Translations under genes and position numbers: made by a program
The notes under the pieces: generated by a model
What the model saw: only the letters and a program-made list of their open reading frames with translations
Databases searched by the model: none
Told to the model about the DNA's origin: nothing
NCBI GenBank assembly: GCA_016803235.1
Contig: JADCLI010000006.1
Location: 93,343 to 157,342, forward strand
DNA from: Pimelobacter simplex
GTDB taxonomy: Bacteria > Actinomycetota > Actinomycetes > Propionibacteriales > Nocardioidaceae
Direction: 5' to 3'
Length of the DNA stretch: 64,000 bases
Shown: positions 16,097-24,780 of the stretch, one piece after another
Numbering within the stretch: position 1 is the first letter of the stretch
How the letters are laid out: every line of letters begins with the position of its first letter

Positions 16097-17263
16097 TCAG
16101 TCCCGCCCGTACACGTCGCGCGTGTAGACCTTGTCGGCCACGTCGTCGAGGACGTCGGTCCGCCGGTTCGCGATGATCACGTCGGCCTTCGCCTTGAACG
16201 TGGCGAGGTCCTCGATCACCTTCGAGCCGAAGAACCGCTTCTGGTCGAGCTCGGGCTCGAAGACGACGACCTTGACGCCCTTGGCCTTGATCCGCTTCAT
16301 CACGCCCTGCACCGCCGACTCGCGGAAGTTGTCCGAGCCGGACTTCATGGTGAGCCGGTAGATGCCGACCACCTTCGGGTCGCGCCGCAGCACGTCGTCG
16401 GCGATGAAGTCCTTGCGGGTGGTGTTGGCGTCGACGATCGCGCTGATCAGGTTCTGCGGGACGTCGCGGTAGTTGGCCTGCAGCTGCCGCGTGTCCTTCG
16501 GGAGGCAGTAGCCGCCGTACCCGAAGGACGGGTTGTTGTAGTGCCCACCGATGCGCGGGTCGAGGCCGACCCCCTCGATGATCTGCCGCGTCGCCAGGCC
16601 GTGCGTGGCGGCGTAGGTGTCGAGCTCGTTGAAGTAGGCCACCCTCAGCGCGAGGTAGGTGTTGGCGAACAGCTTGATCGCCTCCGCCTCGGTCGAGCCG
16701 GTGAACAGGACCGGCACGTCGTCCTCTGCCGCACCCTGGAGCAGCAGCTTGGCGAACAGCCGGCCGGGCTCGGTGTCCGAGCCCACCACGATCCGCGAGG
16801 GGTGCAGGTTGTCGTGCAGCGCACGGCCCTCGCGCAGGAACTCCGGGCTGAACAGGATCGACGCGCCCGGGTGCTTCTCGCGCAGGGTGTTCGTGTAGCC
16901 GACCGGCACGGTCGACTTGATGACCACCGTCGCCGCGGGGTTCTCGGCGAGCGCTGCCTTCGTGACGCGCTCGACCGTCGAGGTGTCGAAGCGGTCGGTC
17001 TCGGGGTCGTAGTTGGTCGGCGTCGCGACGACGACGTACGACGCGTCGGCGTACGCCGCCCTGGCGTCCCGGGTCGCCCGCAGGGACAGCTCGGGACGGC
17101 GCAGGTGCTCCTCGAGCTCGGGGTCGACGATCGGCGAGCGGCGGCCGTTGACGGCCTCGATCCGGGCCGCGTCGACGTCGAGCACCCACACGTCGTTGTG
17201 CTGCGCGAGCAGCACGGCGTTGGACAGGCCGACGTAGCCGGCCCCCACCACGGTGATCTTCAT
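16097..17263 (-). CDS. ugd: UDP-glucose 6-dehydrogenase
   Basis: A 388-residue enzyme with the same length as the compact enterobacterial Ugd type. It oxidises UDP-glucose to UDP-glucuronate with two NAD+. Seen: the NAD motif [42 protein letters not shown], and the catalytic-cysteine motif [15 protein letters not shown]. It probably provides uronic acid for the exopolysaccharide encoded further right. It has its own short upstream region and no overlapping neighbour. Confidence 0.93.
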   Translation of the reverse strand: MKITVVGAGYVGLSNAVLLAQHNDVWVLDVDAARIEAVNGRRSPIVDPELEEHLRRPELSLRATRDARAAYADASYVVVATPTNYDPETDRFDTSTVERVTKAALAENPAATVVIKSTVPVGYTNTLREKHPGASILFSPEFLREGRALHDNLHPSRIVVGSDTEPGRLFAKLLLQGAAEDDVPVLFTGSTEAEAIKLFANTYLALRVAYFNELDTYAATHGLATRQIIEGVGLDPRIGGHYNNPSFGYGGYCLPKDTRQLQANYRDVPQNLISAIVDANTTRKDFIADDVLRRDPKVVGIYRLTMKSGSDNFRESAVQGVMKRIKAKGVKVVVFEPELDQKRFFGSKVIEDLATFKAKADVIIANRRTDVLDDVADKVYTRDVYGRD

Positions 17264-17348
17264 GCTTCGAGGCTGGGCGCGGCGCCTGAACGGACCCGGG
17301 TGTGCGGGTGGCCGTCCGGTGACGGTCAGGAGACCAGTGCCCGGTCGT

Positions 17349-18125
17349 TCACTGGTCCCACAGGGCCGCGATCGGCAGGCTCCACAGCCGCGGGCCGTAG
17401 ACGTGCCCGCGTTGCGCGGTGTTGAGCACCACCCCGCCCCGGAACCGCCCACCGGCGCGCCGGGCGAGCGCCTGCAGCGAGGTGAACTGGTGGGGGCGCA
17501 GGCTCGCGGCGGTGCGCACCTCGATGCCGTAGAGGCTGTCGTCAGCCAGCTCGACGACCAGGTCGACCTCGAGCCCGTTGCGCTCGCGCAGGTAGGCCAC
17601 CCGGTGCTCGACCGTGCTGGTCGACTGCTGCCGCAGCAGCTCCGCCGCGACCATCGTCAACAGCAGTGGCGCCAGCTTGCTGCGGCCGGAGAAGGCGGCG
17701 AGCTCGGCGGGCGCGTGACCTGCCAGGTGCCGGGCCAGGGCCGGGTCGTCGAAGACCACCTGCGGGCGTCCGATGGCCCGCCTCGCCGACGAGGAACGGG
17801 ACCCCGGCAGCAGGCGGAGCACGCCGATCTCGACGAGCACGTCGACGTACGGCTGGAGCGTGGTGGGCGGGATGCCGGCCGCCGCACCCAGCCGGGCCTT
17901 GTTGAGCTCGCCCATCGGCGGGTCCGCGAGCGCGGCCAGCAGCGCGGAGAGGCGTCCGGAGTCGGTACGACGCACGGCCCGGGCCCGGCGGGCGATCCGG
18001 CGCAGCTCGTCGTCGGTCGAGGCGCGGGCGGTCGCGGCGACGTACCGCTCGACGTCCCAGACCGTGCGCACCTCACCGGGGACGGTGCCCCGGGAGCCCA
18101 GACGGGCGACGAAGTCGGCGGCCAC
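17349..18125 (-). CDS. DUF4143-domain protein without the usual ATPase domain
   Basis: A 258-residue protein whose sequence ([37 protein letters not shown], read as two motifs, then [12 protein letters not shown] and YGIEVRTAA) matches the C-terminal DUF4143 winged-helix and nuclease-like region of AAA_14 ATPases. The N-terminal ATPase of about 150 residues is absent. The GTG start at 18125 has a TAGGGT -10 box exactly 7 bases upstream, so the short form appears to be a real leaderless gene rather than a mis-set start. Likely a degenerate or stand-alone derivative; function unknown. Confidence 0.72.
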   Translation of the reverse strand: MAADFVARLGSRGTVPGEVRTVWDVERYVAATARASTDDELRRIARRARAVRRTDSGRLSALLAALADPPMGELNKARLGAAAGIPPTTLQPYVDVLVEIGVLRLLPGSRSSSARRAIGRPQVVFDDPALARHLAGHAPAELAAFSGRSKLAPLLLTMVAAELLRQQSTSTVEHRVAYLRERNGLEVDLVVELADDSLYGIEVRTAASLRPHQFTSLQALARRAGGRFRGGVVLNTAQRGHVYGPRLWSLPIAALWDQ

Positions 18126-18225
18126 GGGGCCGACCCTAGAGGACTCCCGCGGCAAACTCGTCGATTTGTCTGACGAGGTCGCGCAGATGTCCCGGTGACA
18201 GGCCGCACATGGCACGATGCAGCCC

Positions 18226-19140
18226 ATGTCCCAGACCCACAGCGACTACCGGCTCAGCCAGCTGGACCAGCTGGAAGCCGAGTCGATCCACATCTTCCGG
18301 GAGGTGGCCGCCGAGTTCGAGAAGCCCGTGCTGATGTTCTCGGGCGGCAAGGACTCCATCGTCATGCTGCGGCTGGCCGAGAAGGCCTTCTACCCGGCGA
18401 AGATCCCGTTCTCGATCCTCCAGGTCGACACCGGGCTGGACTTCCCGGAGGTCATGGAGACCCGTGACCGCTGGGTCAGCCGGCTCGGCGTGAACCTCGT
18501 GGTGGCGAGCATCGACGACGCGATCAAGAACGGCATCATCCCGGACGCCGCGAAGATCAGCCGCAACCGCCTGCAGATCCCCACGCTGCTCAACGCGATC
18601 GAGGAGAACGGCTTCACCGCCGCGTTCGGCGGCGGACGCCGCGACGAGGAGAAGGCCCGCGCCAAGGAGCGCGTCTACTCCCACCGCGACGAGTTCGGCC
18701 AGTGGGACCCGAAGAACCAGCGCCCCGAGCTCTGGAACCTCTACAACGGCCGCCTGCACGAGGGCGAGCACATGCGGATCTTCCCGATCTCCAACTGGAC
18801 CGAGCTGGACGTCTGGGACTACATCGGCCGCGAGGGCATCGAGATCCCGAGCATCTACTACGCGCACCAGCGCCGCGTGTTCGTGCGCGACGGCATGCTG
18901 ATGAGCGAGACCCCGCTCAACCCGCTGCGCGAGGGCGAGGTCGTCGAGGAGCGGACCGTCCGGTTCCGCACCTGCGGCGACATCACGCTGACCGGCTGCG
19001 TCGAGAGCACCGCCTCCACGATCGCCGAGATCATCGAGGAGGTCGCCGTGGCACGCAAGACCGAGCGCGGCGCGACCCGCGGTGACGACCGGTTCTCCGA
19101 GGCTGCCATGGAGGACCGCAAGAAGGAGGGCTACTTCTGA
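18226..19140 (+). CDS. cysD: Sulfate adenylyltransferase subunit 2
   Basis: A 304-residue PP-loop ATP pyrophosphatase with SGGKDSIVMLRLAEKAF near residue 38, QVDTGLDFPEVMETRD, and GGGRRDEEKARAKER. With CysN it makes APS from sulfate and ATP. The ATG at 18226 is preceded by CACGAT and 7 bases, a weak leaderless pattern; the ATG at 18217 is an alternative adding three residues. It is followed by cysN after a short repeat-C fragment. Confidence 0.95.
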   Translation: MSQTHSDYRLSQLDQLEAESIHIFREVAAEFEKPVLMFSGGKDSIVMLRLAEKAFYPAKIPFSILQVDTGLDFPEVMETRDRWVSRLGVNLVVASIDDAIKNGIIPDAAKISRNRLQIPTLLNAIEENGFTAAFGGGRRDEEKARAKERVYSHRDEFGQWDPKNQRPELWNLYNGRLHEGEHMRIFPISNWTELDVWDYIGREGIEIPSIYYAHQRRVFVRDGMLMSETPLNPLREGEVVEERTVRFRTCGDITLTGCVESTASTIAEIIEEVAVARKTERGATRGDDRFSEAAMEDRKKEGYF

Positions 19141-19141
19141 T

Positions 19142-19165
19142 GGTTTCGACAAGCTCAACCACCGG
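19142..19165. repeat. Short repeat C fragment between cysD and cysN
   Basis: The sequence GGTTTCGACAAGCTCAACC and following bases is a condensed version of the repeat C arms seen at 37.9 and 52.3 kb (GGTTTCGAG...CTCAACCACCGG). It lies directly after the cysD stop and its end contributes to the CCGGAGGG ribosome site of cysN. Confidence 0.7.
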
Positions 19166-19175
19166 AGGGACCAAC

Positions 19176-20420
19176 ATGGACCTCCTGCGCTTCGCGACCG
19201 CCGGTTCGGTCGACGACGGCAAGTCCACGCTCATCGGGCGCCTGCTGCTCGACTCGAAGGCCATCTTCGAGGACCAGCTCGAGGCGGTCGAGGCCACCAG
19301 CGAGGCGAAGGGGTACGACTACACCGACCTCGCGCTGCTGACCGACGGCCTGCGCTCCGAGCGCGAGCAGGGCATCACCATCGACGTGGCCTACCGCTAC
19401 TTCGCGACGCCCAACCGCAAGTTCATCATCGCCGACACCCCGGGCCACGTGCAGTACACCCGCAACATGGTCACCGGTGCCTCCACCGCCGACCTCGGCC
19501 TCGTGCTGGTCGACGCCCGCCAGGGCCTCACCGAGCAGTCCCGCCGCCACGCGGTGATCCTGTCCCTGCTCCGCGTCCCGCACCTCGTGCTGGCCGTGAA
19601 CAAGATGGACCTCGTCGACTTCGACCAGGCCGTCTACGACAGGATCTACGCCGAGTTCACCCAGTTCGCGACCAAGCTCAACGTCCCCGACCTCGAGGTC
19701 ATCCCGATCTCGGCGCTGCAGGGCGACAACGTCGTGACCCGCTCCGAGAACATGCCGTGGTACTCCGGTCCCACGCTCATGCACCACCTCGAGCACGTCC
19801 ACGTCGCCTCCGACCGCGACCTCATCGACGCCCGGTTCCCGGTGCAGTACGTCGTGCGGCCGAAGTCGGACGAGTTCCACGACTACCGCGGCTACGCGGG
19901 CCAGGTCGCCGGCGGCATCCTCAAGCCGGGCGACGAGGTCGTCGTACTCCCCTCGGGCATGACCTCGAAGATCTCGAAGATCGACCTCTTCGACAAGGAG
20001 ATCGCCGAGGCCTTCCCGCCGATGAGCGTCACGGTCCACCTCGAGGACGACGTCGACGTCTCGCGCGGCGACATGATCGCGCGGGTCAAGAACGCCCCGA
20101 CGCCCAGCCAGGACATCGACGCGATGGTCTGCTGGATGACCACCGCCCCGCTGCAGCCGCGGCAGAAGCTGGCGATCAAGCACACCACCCGCACGGGTCG
20201 CGCCCTGGTCAAGGACATCCAGTACCGCCTCGACGTCAACACGCTGCACCGCGACCAGGCCACCAACGAGCTCGGCGTCAACGAGATCGGCCGCGTCACG
20301 CTGCGCACCACCGTGCCGCTGCTGTGCGACCCCTACTCCAAGAACCGCACCACCGGCTCGTTCATCCTGATCGACGAGGCGACCGGCGTGACCGTCGGCG
20401 CCGGCATGATCAACGGCTGA
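19176..20420 (+). CDS. cysN: Sulfate adenylyltransferase subunit 1 (GTPase)
   Basis: A 414-residue GTPase of the EF-Tu class that drives ATP sulfurylation by CysD. Seen: P-loop GSVDDGKSTLIGRLL, switch-II DTPGHVQYTRN, NKMDLVD. The C-terminus ends normally for stand-alone CysN, without a fused APS kinase; the kinase is supplied by the fusion gene at 12930. The ATG at 19176 follows GGAGGG. An upstream ATG at 19140 would translate the repeat fragment and is rejected. Confidence 0.95.
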   Translation: MDLLRFATAGSVDDGKSTLIGRLLLDSKAIFEDQLEAVEATSEAKGYDYTDLALLTDGLRSEREQGITIDVAYRYFATPNRKFIIADTPGHVQYTRNMVTGASTADLGLVLVDARQGLTEQSRRHAVILSLLRVPHLVLAVNKMDLVDFDQAVYDRIYAEFTQFATKLNVPDLEVIPISALQGDNVVTRSENMPWYSGPTLMHHLEHVHVASDRDLIDARFPVQYVVRPKSDEFHDYRGYAGQVAGGILKPGDEVVVLPSGMTSKISKIDLFDKEIAEAFPPMSVTVHLEDDVDVSRGDMIARVKNAPTPSQDIDAMVCWMTTAPLQPRQKLAIKHTTRTGRALVKDIQYRLDVNTLHRDQATNELGVNEIGRVTLRTTVPLLCDPYSKNRTTGSFILIDEATGVTVGAGMING

Positions 20421-20548
20421 CCGCCCACCCGGCGGAAGCTGGCTCCTGTTCTCCGCCGACCCGGCAGAGACTGGCCCGAGAATCACGTCGACCCGGCAGA
20501 GGTTTCTGCCGGGTCGACGCCCACTCGGGGCCAGTTCCTGCCGGGTCA
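20421..20548. repeat. Palindromic repeat B, copy 1, between convergent cysN and ygfZ
   Basis: Two direct units of the form CGACCCGGCAGAxACTGGCxC are followed by inverted units, with a perfect 14-bp stem GTCGACCCGGCAGA closing a GGTT loop at 20487-20518. The ygfZ stop (TGA, minus strand) is part of the outer unit. The same architecture recurs at 54915. It probably acts as a bidirectional terminator. Confidence 0.85.
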
Positions 20549-21502
20549 GCGCTGGGGGCGGAAGTGCAGGCCGATCTCGGGATCGACGACGACCTCCTGC
20601 GCGGCGGGCAGGCCGTCGACGACGAGCGGGGCGGTGACGTCGGTGTTGCGCTTGACCAGGGCGAGCGCGATCGGGCCGAGCTCGTGGTGGCGGGCCGAGG
20701 AGCCGACCACGCCCGCGGCCCGGCCGCCGGCGGCCGGCAGCACCTCGGTGCCGGGCGCCGGGAGCCGGTTCTCGGAGCCGTCGAGGTGGAGCAGGGTCAG
20801 CCGACGGGGTGGCCTGCCGAGGTTGTGGACCCGGGCGACCGTCTCCTGGCCGCGGTAGCAGCCCTTGTCCATGTGCACCGCCGCCCACGGCTGGTCGCCG
20901 GCGAGCCAGCCGACCTCGTTGGGGATGGTGCGCTCGTCGGTGTCGACGCCGAAGCGCGGCTCCCCGCGCTCGATGCGCAGCGCCTCGAAGGCCCACAGGC
21001 CCGCCGCCGGCCCCGCCGCCTCGGCGTACGACGCCAGCTGGTCACGCGGCACGAGGTCGTACCGACCCTCGCCGACCGGGCGCCACGCGACCGCGAGGTC
21101 GCCGGTGACGTCGGTGACCTCGACGCGCAGCATGAACTTCATCCGCTCCAGGAACTCGATCAGCGCGGCGGCGCGGCCCGGCTCGGTGTGGGCGGTGAAC
21201 GCCTCGCCGTCGTCGACTCCGGTGAACGCGTGCTCGACGTGGCCCTGCGGGGACAGGACGAGCGCGGACACCCACTGCCCGGCGGGCAGGCCCTCGAAGT
21301 ACTGGGTGCTCAGCGAGTGCAGCCAGGTCAACCGGTCCGGGCCGGCGACGCGCAGCACGTCGCGGTGGGAGAGGTCGACGAAGCCCTCACCGGCGGCGAG
21401 GGCTCGCTGCTCGCCGTACAGGCTGCCGTAGTGGGCGGCGACGGCCGCGTCGATGCCGTCGCCGGCGACGGCGCCGGGGAGGTCGAGGAGGGGGGAGGTC
21501 AT
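20546..21502 (-). CDS. ygfZ: Folate-binding protein YgfZ (GcvT-like)
   Basis: A 318-residue GcvT-fold protein with the diagnostic motif DKGCYRGQE near residue 210, plus GWLAGDQPWAAVH and LSPQGHVEHAF. YgfZ proteins bind tetrahydrofolate and help maintain Fe-S enzymes. It is the last gene of an overlapping operon; its ATG overlaps the stop of the cytidylyltransferase-like gene (ATGA). Its own stop is supplied by repeat B1. Confidence 0.9.
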   Translation of the reverse strand: MTSPLLDLPGAVAGDGIDAAVAAHYGSLYGEQRALAAGEGFVDLSHRDVLRVAGPDRLTWLHSLSTQYFEGLPAGQWVSALVLSPQGHVEHAFTGVDDGEAFTAHTEPGRAAALIEFLERMKFMLRVEVTDVTGDLAVAWRPVGEGRYDLVPRDQLASYAEAAGPAAGLWAFEALRIERGEPRFGVDTDERTIPNEVGWLAGDQPWAAVHMDKGCYRGQETVARVHNLGRPPRRLTLLHLDGSENRLPAPGTEVLPAAGGRAAGVVGSSARHHELGPIALALVKRNTDVTAPLVVDGLPAAQEVVVDPEIGLHFRPQR

Positions 21503-21966
21503 GTCAGGTCCCGGTAGTGCTCGAGGAGTCGGGTCAGGGTGCCGAGGGCTGCCTGCATCTCCTCGATGTGTGCCGGGTCGAGCGTGCGGAGCATCTCCTT
21601 GATCTCGGTGCTCGACACACCCGAGGTGCGCGGCAGGTACCTCACCTCGCAAACGTCGGAGAGGTCGTCGAACTTCCCGGCCCAGTCGTCGCCCATCACG
21701 AACAGGTCGACGCCGTGCTCGAGGATGTCGGCACGCTTCTGGTCCCAGGACCGCTCGGGCAGCACCAGGTCGACGCCCTTGATGGCGCCCACGATGGCCG
21801 CCCGGTCGTCGTACGACACGACGGAGCGCTTGCCCTTGCCGGCGTTGAACTCGTCGGTCGAGACGCCCACGACGAGGCGGTCGCCGAGCGCGGCGAGGCG
21901 CTCGATCAGCCGCAGGTGGCCGATGTGGAACAGGTCGAAGGTGCCGTAGGTCAGCACGGTGGTCAC
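21499..21966 (-). CDS. TagD-like nucleotidyltransferase (adenylyl/cytidylyl type)
   Basis: A 155-residue Rossmann-like nucleotidyltransferase with GTFDLFHIGHLRLIERL (HxGH motif at residues 14-17) and RTSGVSSTEIKEML near the C-terminus. This pattern is that of glycerol-3-phosphate cytidylyltransferase (TagD) and related enzymes that make CDP-glycerol or similar activated alcohols. The exact substrate is not certain. The GTG start at 21966 follows GAAGGAG and overlaps the fur stop. Confidence 0.85.
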   Translation of the reverse strand: MTTVLTYGTFDLFHIGHLRLIERLAALGDRLVVGVSTDEFNAGKGKRSVVSYDDRAAIVGAIKGVDLVLPERSWDQKRADILEHGVDLFVMGDDWAGKFDDLSDVCEVRYLPRTSGVSSTEIKEMLRTLDPAHIEEMQAALGTLTRLLEHYRDLT

Positions 21967-22442
21967 GGGGTCGCTCCTTCGCAGCGGGCGCAGCGCCCGA
22001 AGACGGTCAGGTGGCCGAGGTCCGGGACGAAGCCCCGGGTGGCGAGGGCCGCGACGAACGGCGCCGCCTCGGCCTCGTCGACGGAGATGACGTCGCCGCA
22101 GCCGCGGCACACGAGGTGGAAGTGCACGTGCCCGCGCGTCGAGTGGTACGTCGGGGCGCGGTCGGACAGGTGCGCGTGCCGGATCAGGCCGAGCTCCTCG
22201 AGCACCTCGAGCGTGCGGTAGACGGTGGAGGCGTTGATAGTGCTCACCGTCTGCTGGACGTGGGCCAGCACCTCGTCGGGGGTGGCGTGGCCGAGGGCGT
22301 CGACCGCGCCGAGGATCAGCTCGCGCTGGGGCGTGAGGCGGTAGCCCTTCTCGCGGAGGGCTGCGCGCCAGTCGGCGTGGTCGCTGCGGGGGTCTCGTGA
22401 CGGTTGCTGCGCAACCTCCTCGACCTCCGGCTCATCAGGCAC
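21963..22442 (-). CDS. Fur-family metal-dependent regulator
   Basis: A 159-residue winged-helix regulator with YRLTPQRELILGAV, the recognition region NASTVYRTLEVLEELGLI, the metal site HVHFHLVCRGCGDV, and a second CxxC (CARCEG) at the C-terminus. This gives a complete structural-zinc site. Which metal (Fe, Zn, Mn) or peroxide it senses cannot be told from sequence. It lies between nitrobindin and the TagD-like gene and overlaps both, so it probably regulates this operon among other targets. Confidence 0.9.
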   Translation of the reverse strand: MPDEPEVEEVAQQPSRDPRSDHADWRAALREKGYRLTPQRELILGAVDALGHATPDEVLAHVQQTVSTINASTVYRTLEVLEELGLIRHAHLSDRAPTYHSTRGHVHFHLVCRGCGDVISVDEAEAAPFVAALATRGFVPDLGHLTVFGRCARCEGATP

Positions 22443-22929
22443 GCTTGAGCCTCGCCCACAGGTGCGGCTGGAGCGGCTGGCCCATCGCGGCCATGTCGAA
22501 GGCGTACAGCAGGTCGCCCTCGACGTTGCCGTAGAGGCGCTTGCCGGCGACGTACTCCTTGGCGGTCTCGGTGCGGGCCACGGCGTCGGTCGTCCACTCG
22601 AACTTGCCGTCGGCGGCCTCGCCCTCCCACACCTCCGCGATCCCCGTGTTGTGGGTCAGCAGGATCTCGAAGCGGCCCTCGCCGACACCCCGGATGAAGC
22701 CGGTCTCGATGGCGGCGTCGCGGACCTTCTCGTTGTTCTCGTCGATGATCCACGCGCGCGCCATGTAGTGGAAGAACGGGCGCCCGTCGTGGGTGAAGAT
22801 CAGCTCCTGGCCGAACTGGAACGAGTCGATCGTCGGGTAGTCACCGTGGCCGTTGCCACGCCAGGTGCCCAGCATCCATGCGATCGGTCCGCAGTTGGGG
22901 TGCAGGTTGTCGGGAAGTTCGAAGGCCAC
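22435..22929 (-). CDS. Nitrobindin / FABP-like heme protein
   Basis: A 164-residue beta-barrel protein with the diagnostic MLGTWRGNGHGDYPT near residues 19-33 and the C-terminal HLWARLKRA carrying the heme-ligand histidine. Nitrobindins bind ferric heme and can isomerise peroxynitrite to nitrate. The GTG at 22929 is chosen; a TAGAAT box lies 8 bases upstream. Its 3' end overlaps fur by 8 bases, so heme/nitrogen-stress and metal control may be linked. Confidence 0.88.
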   Translation of the reverse strand: MAFELPDNLHPNCGPIAWMLGTWRGNGHGDYPTIDSFQFGQELIFTHDGRPFFHYMARAWIIDENNEKVRDAAIETGFIRGVGEGRFEILLTHNTGIAEVWEGEAADGKFEWTTDAVARTETAKEYVAGKRLYGNVEGDLLYAFDMAAMGQPLQPHLWARLKRA

Positions 22930-22952
22930 GACGGGCCATTCTAGGCTCTGCG

Positions 22953-22958
22953 TAGGCT
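22953..22958 (+). promoter_or_regulatory. -10 element TAGGCT of the DsrE-like gene
   Basis: TAGGCT followed by 7 bases and ATG, a leaderless arrangement. It sits in the 36-bp gap shared with the divergent nitrobindin gene; TAGGCTCTG occurs twice in tandem here. Confidence 0.55.
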
Positions 22959-22965
22959 CTGCCCC

Positions 22966-23328
22966 ATGTCGCGGAGTCTCGTCGTGAAGGTCACCTGCGG
23001 AGCCGACGACCCGGAGCGCTGCAACCAGGCCTTCACGGTCGCCGCCGCGGCCGCCGTCTCCGGGGTCCCGGTGTCGCTCTGGCTCACCGGCGAGGCCGCC
23101 TGGCTGGCCGTCCCGGGCCGCGCCGCCGAGCTCGACCTGCCGCTCGCCACGCCCCTCCCCGACCTGCTCGACACGATCCTGGCGACGGGCTCGGTGACGG
23201 TGTGCGCGCAGTGCGCGGCCCGCCGGTCCCTCTCGGAGAGCGACCTGCTGGCCGGCGTACGCATCGCGGGGGCGCCGGTGTTCGTCGAGGAAGTCCTGGG
23301 TGAGGGCGTCCAGGCCCTCGTCTACTGA
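22966..23328 (+). CDS. DsrE family protein
   Basis: A 120-residue alpha/beta protein with the DsrE/F-like fold: an N-terminal strand LVVKVTCGADDPERCNQ, WLTGEAAWLAVPGRA, and a conserved cysteine pair in VCAQCAARRSL. DsrE-like proteins carry persulfide sulfur or act as small metabolic sulfurtransfer partners. A role in sulfur relay is plausible given the sulfur genes nearby, but is inference. Confidence 0.82.
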   Translation: MSRSLVVKVTCGADDPERCNQAFTVAAAAAVSGVPVSLWLTGEAAWLAVPGRAAELDLPLATPLPDLLDTILATGSVTVCAQCAARRSLSESDLLAGVRIAGAPVFVEEVLGEGVQALVY

Positions 23329-23340
23329 GAGGGTTCTCCC

Positions 23341-24198
23341 ATGCGTCGCGCCCCCGCCCTGCTCCTGGCGGCCGCCCTGGCGGTCACGCTCAGCGCCTGC
23401 GAGAAGTCGTCCGGCTCGAAGCGCGAGTACGTCGCGCTCGGCGACTCCTACACCGCCGGCCCCCTCATCGGCCGCGCCGACGGGCGCAACGGCTGCGTGC
23501 GCTCGCGCAACAACTACCCCCACCTGCTGGCGGAGAGGGCGAAGCTCGACCTCACCGACGTCAGCTGCTCGGCCGCGCCCACCGAGGCCGTGGAGGGCGA
23601 GCAGAAGATCCGCAACCGCTCCATCGCACCGCAGATCGAGGCCGTCACCGAGGAGACCGACCTGGTCACGATCGGGCTCGGCCTCAACGACCTCGGCCTG
23701 TCGGTGCGGGTGTTCATCAAGTGCGTGCAGCTCGGCATGGGCGACCCCGACGGCGCGCCCTGCACCGAGGCCGACCAGGCCGCCGGCGCCAACAGCACCC
23801 AGGCCGCCCTCGACCAGATGGAGGGCCGGATCGGCGGCGTCGTCGACGCCGTGATGGGCAAGGCCCCGGAGGCCGAGGTCGTGCTGGTGGGCTACCCGTC
23901 GATCTTCCCCGCCGAGGGCACCTGCGCCGAGCTCGGCATCGCCGCCGCCGACGTACCGCTGGTCCAGCACGTCGTCGACAGCATCAACGCTGCGATGGCG
24001 GCGGTGGCCGAGGACCGCGGCGCGAGATACCTCGACACCGCGACGCCGAGCCGCGGCCACGACATCTGCTCCGACGACCCGTGGATCGCCGGCTCGGCCC
24101 CCGCCTCCGGACGGCCCGGGCTCGCCTGGCACCCCTACGCCGAGGAGCAGGTCATGGTCGCCGACCTCCTCGCCGACCTCCTCGCCGACCTGGTCTGA
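23341..24198 (+). CDS. SGNH/GDSL hydrolase lipoprotein
   Basis: A 285-residue predicted lipoprotein: signal peptide with lipobox LSAC (Cys20), then an SGNH esterase domain with VALGDSYTAGPL (catalytic Ser), GLGLNDLGL (Asn block) and the C-terminal WHPYAEEQ (His block). It should act outside the membrane on an ester, such as an acyl or acetyl group. Several cysteines suggest disulfides. It starts 12 bases after the DsrE-like gene with a GAGAGGG ribosome site. Confidence 0.88.
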   Translation: MRRAPALLLAAALAVTLSACEKSSGSKREYVALGDSYTAGPLIGRADGRNGCVRSRNNYPHLLAERAKLDLTDVSCSAAPTEAVEGEQKIRNRSIAPQIEAVTEETDLVTIGLGLNDLGLSVRVFIKCVQLGMGDPDGAPCTEADQAAGANSTQAALDQMEGRIGGVVDAVMGKAPEAEVVLVGYPSIFPAEGTCAELGIAAADVPLVQHVVDSINAAMAAVAEDRGARYLDTATPSRGHDICSDDPWIAGSAPASGRPGLAWHPYAEEQVMVADLLADLLADLV

Positions 24199-24208
24199 GG
24201 GGCCGGTC

Positions 24209-24637
24209 GTGCGTGCCGTGCTCCAGCGGGTCAGCTCCGCCTCGGTCGTCGTCGACGGCGCGGTCGTCGGATCCATCGAGGGCCCGGGCCTGCTGGTCTA
24301 CCTCGGCGTCACGCACTCCGACGGCGCGGCGGAGGTCGCCTGGATGGCCCGCAAGATCCGCGACCTGCGCATCCTGCCCGAGGAACGATCGGTCGGCGAG
24401 ACCGGCGGAACCGTGCTGGTGGTCTCCCAGTTCACGCTGTACGGCGACGCCCGCAAGGGCCGCCGTCCCACCTGGATCGCCGCCGCTCCCGGACCTGTCA
24501 GCGAACCGCTCTACGAGGCGGTGTGCGCGGCGCTGGAGGCGGCCGGGACCCAGGTCCAGAGAGGGGTCTTCGGTGCGGACATGGAGGTGAGCTCGGTCAA
24601 CGACGGCCCGTTCACCGTGCTGCTCGAGACTCCGTAG
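24209..24637 (+). CDS. dtd: D-aminoacyl-tRNA deacylase
   Basis: A 142-residue protein of normal length for DTD, which removes D-amino acids or glycine mischarged on tRNA. Seen: the N-terminal MRAVLQRVSSASVVVDG, the catalytic SQFTLYGD and the NDGPFTVLLETP motif at the C-terminus. GTG start at 24209, ten bases after the preceding gene. Confidence 0.95.
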   Translation: MRAVLQRVSSASVVVDGAVVGSIEGPGLLVYLGVTHSDGAAEVAWMARKIRDLRILPEERSVGETGGTVLVVSQFTLYGDARKGRRPTWIAAAPGPVSEPLYEAVCAALEAAGTQVQRGVFGADMEVSSVNDGPFTVLLETP

Positions 24638-24651
24638 GGTTCCGTTCTCCG

Positions 24652-24714
24652 CGTCGCACCTGACGAATGGGCTGCGAAACGGTCCGATTTGCAGCCCATT
24701 CGTCAGGTGCGACG
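24652..24714. repeat. Palindromic repeat A, copy 2
   Basis: Full-length 63-bp copy with perfect outer arms CGTCGCACCTGACGAATGGG, 14 bases after the dtd stop. Probably the dtd terminator. With copy 3 at 25804 it flanks the orphan gene at 24781. Confidence 0.9.
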
Positions 24715-24780
24715 TTCCCCCGGACCCACGCCTGTGGAGGACGCCCGCACGGATCGCCGAAATCCCGCAGGCTCCGCGGC

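Noticed and set aside
24667-24780. N-terminal extension of the orphan gene into repeat A2
   Set aside because: It would translate the repeat arm; the ATG at 24781 has a -10-like CAGGCT seven bases upstream and begins the recognisable protein.
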